This document shows positions 26,803 through 34,999 of a stretch of DNA of 64,000 nucleotides, piece by piece; the stretch's first letter is position 1; each line of letters opens with the position of its first letter. The position numbers and the translations under genes were made by a program. Location of the stretch: assembly GCF_001189295.1 (NCBI RefSeq), contig NZ_CP012159.1:5534525-5598524 (forward strand). The letters are read 5' to 3'. The stretch is from Chondromyces crocatus. GTDB lineage: Bacteria > Myxococcota_A > Polyangia > Polyangiales > Polyangiaceae. The notes beneath the pieces were generated by a model. The model was not told the origin of the DNA. It made no database searches and saw only the letters and a program-made list of their open reading frames with translations.

Positions 26803-29800
26803 ACCGCGCGGTCAGACTGGTCGAGCTGACGGTCAGCAATGTCGGCGTCCTCGTCGGCTCCGTCACGCTGGGGCCCTTCGTCGAGGGCATCAACATCATC
26901 CATGGCGGCAACGAGGCCGGCAAATCCACCCTCGTCGAGGCGCTCCGCATCGGCCTCTTCGAGCGCCACGGCACCCGGCACCAAGGCATCGTCGCCCTGC
27001 AACCGCACGGCACCCGACTCGCGCCCGAGGTCGAGATCACCTTGACCATCGACGGTGAGCAGCTCCGCATCCACAAGCGCTTCCTCGAAAAGCCGATGTC
27101 GACGCTCTGGCTGGGCGACGGCACCATGCTCTGCAACCGCGAAGCGGACGAAGAGCTCCTCCGACGCCTCGAAGGGCGCTTGCCGAAGAAGGGCGCGGTG
27201 AGTCGCGAAGACATGGGGGTCTGGGGTCTCCTCTGGGTGACCCAGGACGAAACGGCCCACGCCGATCCCGGCGCGACGCTGGGTGAGGATGTCCGAGGGG
27301 CGCTGGCCGACGCTGTGGGGCGTCAGGTCGGGCTGCTGACGGGAGGAAAGGAAGGAGAGCGCATTCGCTCTCGGGTGCAGGGAGAAGTGGCGAGGTTCTA
27401 CACGCAGAAGCGCGTGGAACCCACGGGGATACTCCGGGACGCCCATCTCGCACGGCAGAAGGCGGAGGAACGGCTGACCTTCATCGAACAGTCCCTCCGG
27501 GAGAACGAGGCGCAACGCGAGCGCTGGACGAGGGAGGCAGCGCGGCTCGAGAGCCTGGAGTTCAGCTTGCCCACCCTGCGTGACGAGCTGGAGACGGCGC
27601 GGCAAACGGCGCAAGCGCTGCACCAGCACGAGGCGCGGCTGACGACGGCACGGGCCGAGCAGGCCACCGCAGAAGCCAGGAGGGATGCGCGCCAGCGCGA
27701 GGTGGAGGAGCGAAAGGGCCTCGTGGACACCATCGAGCAGCTCTCCTGTGACACCAGGGAGGAGCGCTCGCGGCTGGAAGCGATGGTGCAGCTCCATGCC
27801 GAGCGCGAGCGCGAAGGCGAGGTGGCGGAGGCGGCCCTCACGGCCATCGAGGCGCAACTCGAAGCGCAGCGCGCGGAGCGCGAGGCCACCCATCCGCTGC
27901 TCGCTCGTGCTTATGCGCTCGATCAGGTGGCGCGTACGGCCACCGATCTGGCGCGGGCCGAGATGCTGGAGGCGGAGAGCGCAGAGGTGAAGCAGGCGCT
28001 TGAACGCGATGCGCTCGACGGACGGCAGTACGATGCACTGGTCTCGCTGCGGGAGCAGTGCGTGGTCCTTCGTTCCCGGCTGGAGGCCGAAGGGACGCGG
28101 GTCCTGGTGCCGACCGCGGCAGCCGGTGAGACGACGACCGGTGGGGAAGGGGATGCCGGCACCGAGGAGAGCGCCGGCGTGCCGACCACCGTCTGGCTCC
28201 CCATGCCGGGTGCGGTCCTGTCCGTGCCTGGGATCGGCGAGGCGCAGATCGATCCTGCCCGGCCTGGTCTCGCGCTGGCCTGTGGGCGCGCGCGGGAGAC
28301 GCAAGCGCGCTTGCGGGAGGCGCTGCGCAGCGCAGGACCGAAGGATCTCCAGACGGCCCGGGAGCGCCGGGCGGCGCGCGCGGTGGCCGAGGAGGACATC
28401 TGGGTGCAGCGGGCCCGCCTCGCGGAGGTGGCCCCCGAGGGGCTGGAGGTGCTCGTGCGCGAAGCCGCGGCGTTCGCGGAACGGTGGGCGCATGCGCAGG
28501 GGCGCCTGGCCGAGGCGGAGCGGTTCCGGAGCGCGCTGGATCGCTTGCTGACGAAGCTCGGCGATCAACCCATCGACGACACGACGGTCGATGCGCTGCG
28601 GAGGTTGTCCCACGACGTGGATGTCGCCGACGCCGCCTGGTCGGCCGTGGGCACGCAGGTCACCGTGCGGGCGCTGGACGATCTCACCGTCGATCTCGGC
28701 GACGGCACGCCAGCGACGTGGCTCGCCGCGGGGCAGGTGTCCCCGTGGCAGATCGTCCGGCCGACGACGATGACGATCGGCAACGCCGAGCTGCACCTCG
28801 TTCCTCGCGGAGAGGATCTGGTGAAGGCCGAAGCGCGCCTGGAACACGCCCGGCAGGCCCTGGGCACGGCGCTGCAGGAGCGGAGCCTCGAAAGCCTCGC
28901 CCACGCGGAGGAGCTGGCCCGGGCCCGCGCGGAGACCGAGAGCGCACGGGTGCGGCTGGAGCAGCGCCTCGGCGATGCGGCACCCGAGGGCCTGGATGTC
29001 CTTCGCAAGGAGGTTGCGCGGCTCGCCGCGGAGACCTCGGACCTGAAGTCGCGCGTCCAGGTGGCGCGGGAGGCCTCGGCGAGGGTGACTGCGCTGGAGA
29101 TCAAGCTCGACTCCAACCGCATGACCGAGGAAGCCATCCACCGCCTCGAAGCCCTCGCCGAGGAGTTCGCCAGGTGCGAGCACGAGGTGAGCGTGCTTGC
29201 GGCGAGGGTTCGCTGGCTGACGGGGCCGTACGCGGGGCAAGAGCGACCGATCGCGGAGCGCGGCCCCCTCTGCGCGGGACCGACCGATGCCGAGAACCCG
29301 GCGCACGGCTGGGAGATCATCCCTGGCGAGCTGACCGAAGCGTCGCATCTCGCCCAGCTCGAGCGCACCCTCGACGACGCCCTGGAGCGCGCGAACGCGT
29401 GCGACCTCGACGACGCGCGGTCCCGCTGGACGCACGGCCTCTCGCTGGCGGAGCGGCAGGAGCAGCTCGCCACCGAGCTCGAACGGCTCGCGCCCGCGGG
29501 TCTCGCCGCTCTGCGGGAGCGACACGGCGCGGTGCTCGATGCGCTCGGCGATGGCCCCACGGAGACGGACATTCCCTCGGCCACCGCGCTCCAGGCCCTT
29601 CTGGAGGGGCTGACCACCCGCATCGACGCCCTGGAGCGCGAACGCCTCCCGCTCCAGGAAGCCCTCGCTCGCCACGATGCAGCCCGTCGGGACGATGAGC
29701 GAGCCCTGTCGGAGCTACGGGTGCGCGAGAGCAGCCTCCGCCATCAGCTCGACATGGCCCAGAGCCGCCTCGGGTCGGCGCGCGAGGTCGCGTCGGACGC

Positions 29801-30575
29801 CGCCCTTTCGGAGCGACTCGACGACGCGCAGCGCGTGCTCGCCACCGCCGACGAGGCGCTCGCGGTGGCGACCACCGCGCTGGCCGACGCCGCCCCCGAG
29901 CTCCACCGCGACGAGGTCGCTCGTGCCGAGGGCGCCTTGCGTGCCCAGGAGGCCGCGGCGCGCACCCTCCGGGACAGCGTCGTCCATCTCGAGACCCTCC
30001 TCGACCGTGCCGCCCTCGATGGGCACTTCGAGGCCCTCGGCGACGCCCGTGCCGAGCACGCCGCCGCCATCGAGATCCACCATCGGCTCGAACGCGAGGC
30101 CCGCGCCGCCCGCCTTCTCGCCGACCTGGTCGAAGAGGCGTACGCCGAGGCCCAGCGCCGCTACCTCACGCCCGTCGTCAACGAGGTCGCTCGTTACCTC
30201 GTCCACCTCCGCCCGGGCACCGAGATCAGGATGACCCAGGACCTCCGCCTCGACAAAGTCACCCGGCGCGGCATCCAGGAGGACTTCGACCAGCTCTCCG
30301 GCGGCACCCGCGAGCAGCTCTCCGTCATCGTCCGCATCGCGCTCGCCCGGGTCTTCGCGCGTGATCGTCGCCCCTTGCCGCTCCTGCTCGACGACACCCT
30401 CGGCTGGACCGACGACACCCGCTTCCTGACCATGGTCAAGATCCTCCGCGACGCCGCGAAGGAGCTGCAGGTCCTCATCCTCACGTGCCACGGCGCACGC
30501 TTCGAGCGCTTGATGCCCGACTACTGCGCCGACCTCGACGACCTCAAGCGGGACGCGGGCATGAGCGTCTCCTGA
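26799..30575 (+). CDS. Rad50/SbcC/YhaN-like ATPase
   Basis: 1258 aa from the ATG at 26799, overlapping the phosphoesterase stop. An N-terminal ABC-type half has Walker A GGNEAGKS (36-43) in the context INIIHGGNEAGKSTLVEAL. Long, highly charged helical stretches fill ~210-1060 and probably form a coiled coil. The C-terminal half has the signature LSGGTREQ (~1166) and Walker B PLPLLLDDTLGW (Asp ~1198-1199). Together with the preceding gene it should make an ATP-driven DNA end-binding nuclease complex. The coiled-coil centre shows no clear CxxC zinc hook; I saw no cysteine pair flanked by Pro-x-x there, and the ~690-900 region instead has patches that look globular. That fits the YhaN type better than classic SbcC. 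The gene closes the nine-gene block and a strong hairpin follows. Confidence 0.9.
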   Translation: MNRAVRLVELTVSNVGVLVGSVTLGPFVEGINIIHGGNEAGKSTLVEALRIGLFERHGTRHQGIVALQPHGTRLAPEVEITLTIDGEQLRIHKRFLEKPMSTLWLGDGTMLCNREADEELLRRLEGRLPKKGAVSREDMGVWGLLWVTQDETAHADPGATLGEDVRGALADAVGRQVGLLTGGKEGERIRSRVQGEVARFYTQKRVEPTGILRDAHLARQKAEERLTFIEQSLRENEAQRERWTREAARLESLEFSLPTLRDELETARQTAQALHQHEARLTTARAEQATAEARRDARQREVEERKGLVDTIEQLSCDTREERSRLEAMVQLHAEREREGEVAEAALTAIEAQLEAQRAEREATHPLLARAYALDQVARTATDLARAEMLEAESAEVKQALERDALDGRQYDALVSLREQCVVLRSRLEAEGTRVLVPTAAAGETTTGGEGDAGTEESAGVPTTVWLPMPGAVLSVPGIGEAQIDPARPGLALACGRARETQARLREALRSAGPKDLQTARERRAARAVAEEDIWVQRARLAEVAPEGLEVLVREAAAFAERWAHAQGRLAEAERFRSALDRLLTKLGDQPIDDTTVDALRRLSHDVDVADAAWSAVGTQVTVRALDDLTVDLGDGTPATWLAAGQVSPWQIVRPTTMTIGNAELHLVPRGEDLVKAEARLEHARQALGTALQERSLESLAHAEELARARAETESARVRLEQRLGDAAPEGLDVLRKEVARLAAETSDLKSRVQVAREASARVTALEIKLDSNRMTEEAIHRLEALAEEFARCEHEVSVLAARVRWLTGPYAGQERPIAERGPLCAGPTDAENPAHGWEIIPGELTEASHLAQLERTLDDALERANACDLDDARSRWTHGLSLAERQEQLATELERLAPAGLAALRERHGAVLDALGDGPTETDIPSATALQALLEGLTTRIDALERERLPLQEALARHDAARRDDERALSELRVRESSLRHQLDMAQSRLGSAREVASDAALSERLDDAQRVLATADEALAVATTALADAAPELHRDEVARAEGALRAQEAAARTLRDSVVHLETLLDRAALDGHFEALGDARAEHAAAIEIHHRLEREARAARLLADLVEEAYAEAQRRYLTPVVNEVARYLVHLRPGTEIRMTQDLRLDKVTRRGIQEDFDQLSGGTREQLSVIVRIALARVFARDRRPLPLLLDDTLGWTDDTRFLTMVKILRDAAKELQVLILTCHGARFERLMPDYCADLDDLKRDAGMSVS

Positions 30576-30583
30576 AGCGCGAG

Positions 30584-30616
30584 CCGGCGAACGCGCCTGG
30601 GGAGCGCGCTCGCCGG
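30584..30616. terminator. Bidirectional hairpin between convergent genes
   Basis: CCGGCGAACGCGC at 30584-30596 pairs with GCGCGCTCGCCGG at 30604-30616 (13-bp stem, one A-C mismatch, 7-nt loop). It lies between the stops of the Rad50-like gene (plus) and the 65-aa gene (minus) and is followed by a pyrimidine-rich TCTTCTCTC. Confidence 0.75.
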
Positions 30617-30623
30617 TCTTCTC

Positions 30624-30821
30624 TCAGCCCGTCCTCGCCATGTCCATCAGCGCCTCCTCGAGCCGCCGCTCCAGCGCAGGGTCGTCGACCTCCGGGGTGA
30701 TCTCCTCCGGCAGCGCCCGTGTTCGCAGGATCAGCCGAGCCATGGCGAAGGAGCTGCGCGCGCTGGGAGGCCCTTGGACCTCCATGATCTCCATCCAGAG
30801 CGCGTATGCTCGCCCTTTCAC
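30624..30821 (-). CDS. Small 65-aa protein coupled to GAF protein
   Basis: The start is a GTG at 30821 that overlaps the stop of the upstream GAF gene in GTGA, so translation is coupled. The longer frame running up to 31157 lies antisense-shifted inside the GAF gene and is not real. The protein is charged and helical (MEIMEVQG..., DDPALERRLEEALMD), with no cysteine, signal peptide or membrane segment. I do not recognise it. Its position makes it a likely partner of the GAF protein, or a small regulator. Confidence 0.65.
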   Translation of the reverse strand: MKGRAYALWMEIMEVQGPPSARSSFAMARLILRTRALPEEITPEVDDPALERRLEEALMDMARTG

Positions 30822-31825
30822 GGCGCGACCTCCCCCGCGGGCGTGAGCACTTCGGTCCATGCGGCGTCCACCGCGTCGGCCGCCTTGAGCAGCCGTTGCG
30901 CCGCAGCCAGCGCGTTCGCGTGGAAGTCGAGCGCTTGTCGCGTCACCGACACCGCCTTTGCGGCCGCCTCCAGGCCCACCCGATCGGAGAGCGCCCCCTG
31001 CGCCAGCCTCACCATCGGCCCGGCCTCGTCCAGCTCGCGCGTCAGCGACCTGGCCTCCATCAGCAGCGTCTCCACCCGCGGATCCGGCGCCCCGCGCGAC
31101 AGCCGTGTCGCTTCGGTCGACAGCTCCCGCGCTGCCACCGCGAGATCCTCGTAACACAGCACCGCCGCCGACAGATCGGAGCGGATCGCCGGGTCGAGCG
31201 TCGGCGTGTCCGACAGCTCCGCCGCGCGCGCCTGTTCGAGCGGCGGCCCGAGCGCCTGGAGCGCCCCTTCCAGCAGCCGCGCCATCCGGCGCAGGAGCCG
31301 CAGCCGCTCTTGCGGCGCCGCTGGCGGCCCCTCGGCGGGCTCATCCCCCACCAGCTCGGAGAGCCGCGCCGCAACGCGCGTCCCGAGCACCTCCAGCGCG
31401 TTCATCACCGCCGGAGAGAACCGCCGCGGCGTGATGTCGATCACGCACAGCGTCCCGATGGGCTGCCCATCCACCCGCACGGGTACGCCCGCGTACGCAC
31501 GGATGCCGTAGCGTTCCACCAGATCCTGAGGCACCCACGAGTCGATCGTCGTGTCCTCGACCACGAGCGGGCGCTCGTCGCGCACCACGAACTGACAGAA
31601 CGAGTTTCGCCGCGACGTCGCGCAGCTCAGCGCAAGCTCGGGCGGCAGCCCGCGATGCGCCCGGAACAGCTGCACGTGCCGCATCACCAGGCTCACCAGC
31701 GCGATCGGCGCTTCTGCCAGACGCGCGGCTTCCTCGACGCATGCATCGAGGATTGCGTCCGCGTCGAGGCGGGTGATCGCAGGATCCAATCGGTTCAGCC
31801 GCTGAGGGTCGTCGAGAATGGCCAT
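30818..31825 (-). CDS. GAF domain sensor protein
   Basis: 335 aa from the ATG at 31825. Residues ~15-165 form a GAF domain of the kind found in bacterial sensors (DAILDACVEEAARLAEAPIA, RNSFCQFVVRDE, IRAYAGVPVRV, IGTLCVID). The rest is helical (alpha-helical and Leu/Ala/Glu-rich, ~180-335) and may form a coiled-coil dimer. No kinase, cyclase or HTH output domain is fused, so output must pass through partners, such as the coupled 65-aa protein. GAF domains bind small ligands or haem and report redox; the single Cys in CQFVV is a possible sensing residue. It is divergent from the glycosidase gene (147 bp gap). Confidence 0.85.
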   Translation of the reverse strand: MAILDDPQRLNRLDPAITRLDADAILDACVEEAARLAEAPIALVSLVMRHVQLFRAHRGLPPELALSCATSRRNSFCQFVVRDERPLVVEDTTIDSWVPQDLVERYGIRAYAGVPVRVDGQPIGTLCVIDITPRRFSPAVMNALEVLGTRVAARLSELVGDEPAEGPPAAPQERLRLLRRMARLLEGALQALGPPLEQARAAELSDTPTLDPAIRSDLSAAVLCYEDLAVAARELSTEATRLSRGAPDPRVETLLMEARSLTRELDEAGPMVRLAQGALSDRVGLEAAAKAVSVTRQALDFHANALAAAQRLLKAADAVDAAWTEVLTPAGEVAP

Positions 31826-31972
31826 AGTGATCTCGGTTACGTACGGCGCTCCTGCCGTCCGAGACTGGATCATGCCTCGAAACCGAGCGCTTGCAGAGCA
31901 TTTAGCGCGAAACGGGAGAGAGGAGTGCGCCGATTCCCTCCTCGTGGGATGCCGTCGCCTATCATGCTCCCC

Positions 31973-33235
31973 ATGCGCGAGGTGCTGGAGTTCCCTGAAC
32001 ATTTCTTGTTCGGCACGGCCACGGCCGCCACCCAGATCGAGGGACACTGCGAAGACACCGACTGGGCTGCATTTGCCCGAGAGCCTGGCCGGATCCGGGG
32101 CGGCGACACCCCGGCCGTGGCGTGCGATCACCTCCATCGTTTCCGTGAGGATGTCGCGATCCAGCAGCAGCTCGGCCTCGGCGCCCACCGCCTCTCCCTC
32201 GAGTGGGCACGCCTCGAGCCCGGCGAAGGCGACTTCGATCCGGCCGCTTGGGATCATTACCGTGAGGTCCTCGGGGCCCACCGCGATGCCGGGATCACGC
32301 CCATGGTCACCTTGCATCACTTCACCATCCCCCGGTGGCTCGCTGCGCGCGGCGGCCTCGCGAACCCCGAGCTACCGCGCCTCCTCTCTCGCTTCGCCGC
32401 CCACGCCGTCGAGGCCCTCGGCGATCTCTGCACCCTCTGGATCACCATCAACGAGCCCAACGTCGTCGCCAGCCATGGCCACCTCCTCGGCGTCTGGCCG
32501 CCCGCGCACCACGCCCCGATCGAAGCCTTCCGCGTCCTCCAGAACCTCCTCGCCGCGCACGACGCCATGTACCGCGCGATGCACGACACCGCCTCTCAGC
32601 GAGGCCACGACCTCGCCGCTGGCGTCGCCCACCACCTCCGCATCATCGAGCCCGACGACACCGGCCGCGTCGCCGATCGCGCCTGGACCGCCCTCTACGA
32701 ATGGCTCTTCAACGGCTGGTTCGCCGGCGCCGTCTGCGAGCGAAAGACCCACGACTTCTTCGGCCTCAACTACTACAGCCGCGACCTCGTCCGCTTCGCC
32801 CCCGAGCGCTTCCGCGAAGCCTTCCTCGAGCGCAACGTCCGCGCCGGCGCCGAGGTGAACGATCTCGGCTGGGAGATCTACCCCGAAGGCCTCGGCCAGC
32901 TCCTCGATCTCTGGGCTCCTCGCGCCGGCGTCCCCGTCTACATCACCGAGAACGGCCTCCCCGACGACGACGACGACCAGCGCCCTCGCTTCCTCGTGCG
33001 CCACCTCGCCGAGGTCGCCCGCGCCCTCCAGCGCGGTCTCGACGTCCGCGGCTACATGCACTGGTCGCTCCTCGACAACTTCGAGTGGGCCGAGGGCTAC
33101 GCGCCCCGCTTCGGGCTCGTCCACGTCGATTACGAGACGCAGACCCGCACGCCCCGGCCGAGCGCCGCGCTCTACGCCCGCATCGCCCGCGAGCGCCGCA
33201 TCGACGACGCGACGTGGGCAGCGATCGGCGCATAG
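31973..33235 (+). CDS. Glycoside hydrolase family 1 (beta-glucosidase-like)
   Basis: 420 aa from the ATG at 31973 (in-frame ATGs at 31949 and 31964 are possible; no strong RBS is seen for any). Family features: FLFGTATAATQIEG at the N-terminus, acid/base Glu161 in TINEPN and nucleophile Glu326 in ITENG, plus YMHWSLLDNFEWAEGY at the aglycone end. It should hydrolyse beta-glucosides or related beta-glycosides by the retaining mechanism. There is no signal peptide, so it is probably cytoplasmic. At 420 residues it is slightly shorter than usual GH1 enzymes (~440-480), with a shortened stretch before the nucleophile. Its last codons and stop are part of a 37-bp tandem duplication. The downstream hydrolase starts 48 bp later, so co-transcription is likely. 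Confidence 0.94.
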   Translation: MREVLEFPEHFLFGTATAATQIEGHCEDTDWAAFAREPGRIRGGDTPAVACDHLHRFREDVAIQQQLGLGAHRLSLEWARLEPGEGDFDPAAWDHYREVLGAHRDAGITPMVTLHHFTIPRWLAARGGLANPELPRLLSRFAAHAVEALGDLCTLWITINEPNVVASHGHLLGVWPPAHHAPIEAFRVLQNLLAAHDAMYRAMHDTASQRGHDLAAGVAHHLRIIEPDDTGRVADRAWTALYEWLFNGWFAGAVCERKTHDFFGLNYYSRDLVRFAPERFREAFLERNVRAGAEVNDLGWEIYPEGLGQLLDLWAPRAGVPVYITENGLPDDDDDQRPRFLVRHLAEVARALQRGLDVRGYMHWSLLDNFEWAEGYAPRFGLVHVDYETQTRTPRPSAALYARIARERRIDDATWAAIGA

Positions 33236-33272
33236 CATCGACGACGCGACGTGGGCGGCGATCGACGAGTAG
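33199..33272. repeat. 37-bp tandem duplication of the glycosidase 3' end
   Basis: 33199-33235 and 33236-33272 are the same 37 bp with about four mismatches. Each copy ends in TAG. The first copy is the coding end of the GH1 gene, and the second lies in the gap before the hydrolase. It looks like a recent slippage duplication. Confidence 0.92.
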
Positions 33273-33283
33273 ACTGCGCCCTC

Positions 33284-34084
33284 ATGCAGACCGCGCGCAT
33301 CGGCGACCTCGACATCCACTACCAGGTCTTCGGAGAGGGAGAGCCCGTGCTCCTGATCATGGGCCTCGGCACCCGGGGCGACAGCTGGACGCCGATGGCC
33401 CAGGCGCTCGCCGGCTCGGGCTACCAGGCCATCCAGTTCGACAACCGCGACATCGGCTGGTCCAGCCTCGTCGAGCACCCCCAGTACGAGATCGCCGACA
33501 TGGCCGAGGACGCCCTCGGCCTCCTCGATCACCTCGGTCTCGACCAGGTCCACCTCGTCGGCATCTCCATGGGCGGCATGATCGCCCAGCAGCTCCTCAC
33601 CACCCACCCGGCGCGCTTCCGCAAGGCCGTGCTCCTCGCCACCTGGGCTGGCGGGCGCGACGTCGTCGCCTCCCCGCCGGAGCTCCTCGCGCCGGCCCTC
33701 ACGCCAGGCCTGGATCACGACACCGCGCAGCGCCGCCTGCTCACCGCCATCGCCGCGCCCGGCTTCATCGACGCGCACCCGGAGCTGCTCGCCATGGTCC
33801 TCGAAGCCTCGCGCAAGCGCCCCGCCTCACCCGCGGCCGTCGCTCGCCAGCTCGCCGCCGTGCTGCGCTGGTCGTCCTGGGACAAGCTCCCCGAGGTCAC
33901 CACCCCCACGCTGGTGATCCACGGCGACCACGATCCGCTCATCCCCCTCGCCAACGGTCAGCGCATCGCCGAGCGCATCCCGGGCGCCCGGCTCCTCGTC
34001 CTGCCTGGCGTCGGTCACCTCGTCCCGATGGAGGCCCCCCGCGAGACCTTCACCGCCATCCAGCGCTTCCTCGCCGAAGCGTGA
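33284..34084 (+). CDS. Alpha/beta hydrolase
   Basis: 266 aa from the ATG at 33284. It is a classic alpha/beta fold: oxyanion region IMGLGTRGDSW near residue 25, nucleophile elbow GISMGG, acid in HGDHDPL and His in GVGHLVPME near the C-terminus. FDNRDIGWSS fits the esterase/lactonase-like branch of this superfamily (often annotated as alpha/beta fold or 3-oxoadipate enol-lactonase-like). The exact substrate cannot be read from sequence. There is no signal peptide. It follows the GH1 gene and likely shares its transcript; a sugar ester or aryl ester substrate would fit but is a guess. Its stop lies inside the first unit of a 28-bp repeat. Confidence 0.88.
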   Translation: MQTARIGDLDIHYQVFGEGEPVLLIMGLGTRGDSWTPMAQALAGSGYQAIQFDNRDIGWSSLVEHPQYEIADMAEDALGLLDHLGLDQVHLVGISMGGMIAQQLLTTHPARFRKAVLLATWAGGRDVVASPPELLAPALTPGLDHDTAQRRLLTAIAAPGFIDAHPELLAMVLEASRKRPASPAAVARQLAAVLRWSSWDKLPEVTTPTLVIHGDHDPLIPLANGQRIAERIPGARLLVLPGVGHLVPMEAPRETFTAIQRFLAEA

Positions 34085-34171
34085 GCCCGAGGCGTGCGCC
34101 GCTGAAGCGTGAGCCAGCGACGTAGTTCGTGGAAGCGTGAGCCAGCGGTGTTCTCCGCTGAAGCGCGAGCC
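34076..34171. repeat. Four 12-bp units GAAGCG(T/C)GAGCC at exact 28-bp spacing
   Basis: Copies start at 34076, 34104, 34132 and 34160, each followed by 16 variable bases. The first overlaps the hydrolase stop. A further degenerate tail (GAAGCGAGGCGCC, GGAGCGAGGCGCC) runs to 34219. The core resembles the repeats at 3431-3533, and a single GAAGCGCGAGCC sits at 30574. The array fills the space between convergent genes (hydrolase, lipoprotein). It is not a CRISPR: the repeat is too short and the spacers are not uniform. Confidence 0.85.
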
Positions 34172-34228
34172 CGAGGCGTGCGCTCGAAGCGAGGCGCCTG
34201 CGCTCGGAGCGAGGCGCCCGTCAGGCTT

Positions 34229-34957
34229 TCAGGGCAGCTTCACCACGTGCAGCTCCTGCACGACGCCCTTCCCATCCGCGGGCTTCACCAGCACCCCCAG
34301 CCGCTTCGACTCCGGCACCACGAAGATGGCCAGGAGCTCCGGCGCCTTCGCCCCGAGGCGTCCCAGCGTCGCCGCGGGCTTCCCCTCGCGCAGTCCTTCC
34401 AGGCGCCCGCCCGTGTACCGCAGCTTCATGCCGAGTACCCCGACCTCCAGCTCGTCCCGCCCCGAGGGCCACCCGATCCCGCGGATCGATTCGTACCCCT
34501 CGCTTTGCAGCCGTTCCGCGAGCTTCGGCCGCAGCGTCTTCGACACCTCGTCGAGCCGCTCCACGCACGACGCGAAGTCGCAGACCGCGATCACGTCCTT
34601 CTTCCGACCTTCCTCGTCGGTGAAGAGGATGTCGAGGCGGAAGCCCTCCTGGTTCCGCTGCTCCAGCGGGTACGCGAACCCCTTCTTCGTCGCCGAGTAT
34701 CCGATCCGGCGGCCTCCGGTCTTGAGGAAGTCGCGCGCCAGCACCTCGGCGTCGCTGGGCTCCGGTTCGGGTGCAGCGGCAGGCGCTGGCGTCTTGGGCT
34801 CCTCCGCGACCGGCTCCGCAGGGGCCGCGGGCGCGGGCTCCACAGGCGCCGCGGGAGCAGGCTCCGCGAGCGGCTCGGGCGCCTCGGGCGGAGGAGGGGA
34901 GCCACAGGCCGACAGGAACGCGAGCAACGAGCCGAGGCACAGCGCAGATCGCATCAT
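34229..34957 (-). CDS. Lipoprotein of unknown function
   Basis: 242 aa from the ATG at 34957 (a second ATG at 34954); GAGGGGG precedes it. The lipobox is LSAC at residues 15-18. A Pro/Ala/Glu-rich linker (~20-65) follows, then a globular domain (~70-242; LARDFLKTGGRRIGYS, GFRLDILFTDEEG, one CDFASC pair, VGVLGMKLRYTGGRL). I do not recognise the domain. The build is that of an outer-membrane or periplasmic lipoprotein with a flexible spacer. It is the third gene of a minus-strand group after the M50 protease and dUTPase genes, starting 43 bp after the dUTPase stop, so the three may be one operon. Confidence 0.75.
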   Translation of the reverse strand: MMRSALCLGSLLAFLSACGSPPPPEAPEPLAEPAPAAPVEPAPAAPAEPVAEEPKTPAPAAAPEPEPSDAEVLARDFLKTGGRRIGYSATKKGFAYPLEQRNQEGFRLDILFTDEEGRKKDVIAVCDFASCVERLDEVSKTLRPKLAERLQSEGYESIRGIGWPSGRDELEVGVLGMKLRYTGGRLEGLREGKPAATLGRLGAKAPELLAIFVVPESKRLGVLVKPADGKGVVQELHVVKLP

Positions 34958-34999
34958 GTCCCCCTCGTCCGCCGACCGCGCGGCGGAGTCAACGCGGAA

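Noticed and set aside
26775-29675. A 966-aa minus-strand ORF
   Set aside because: It is antisense to the Rad50-like ATPase gene, whose Walker and signature motifs are clear.
31900-32000. Glycosidase start upstream at 30806
   Set aside because: That frame overlaps the GAF gene on the other strand and its text is Arg/His-rich shadow; the GH1 fold begins at ~31973.
34076-34219. Mini-CRISPR with 12-bp repeats and 16-bp spacers
   Set aside because: Repeat and spacer lengths are far too short, spacers 1 and 4 are related, and no cas genes are present.
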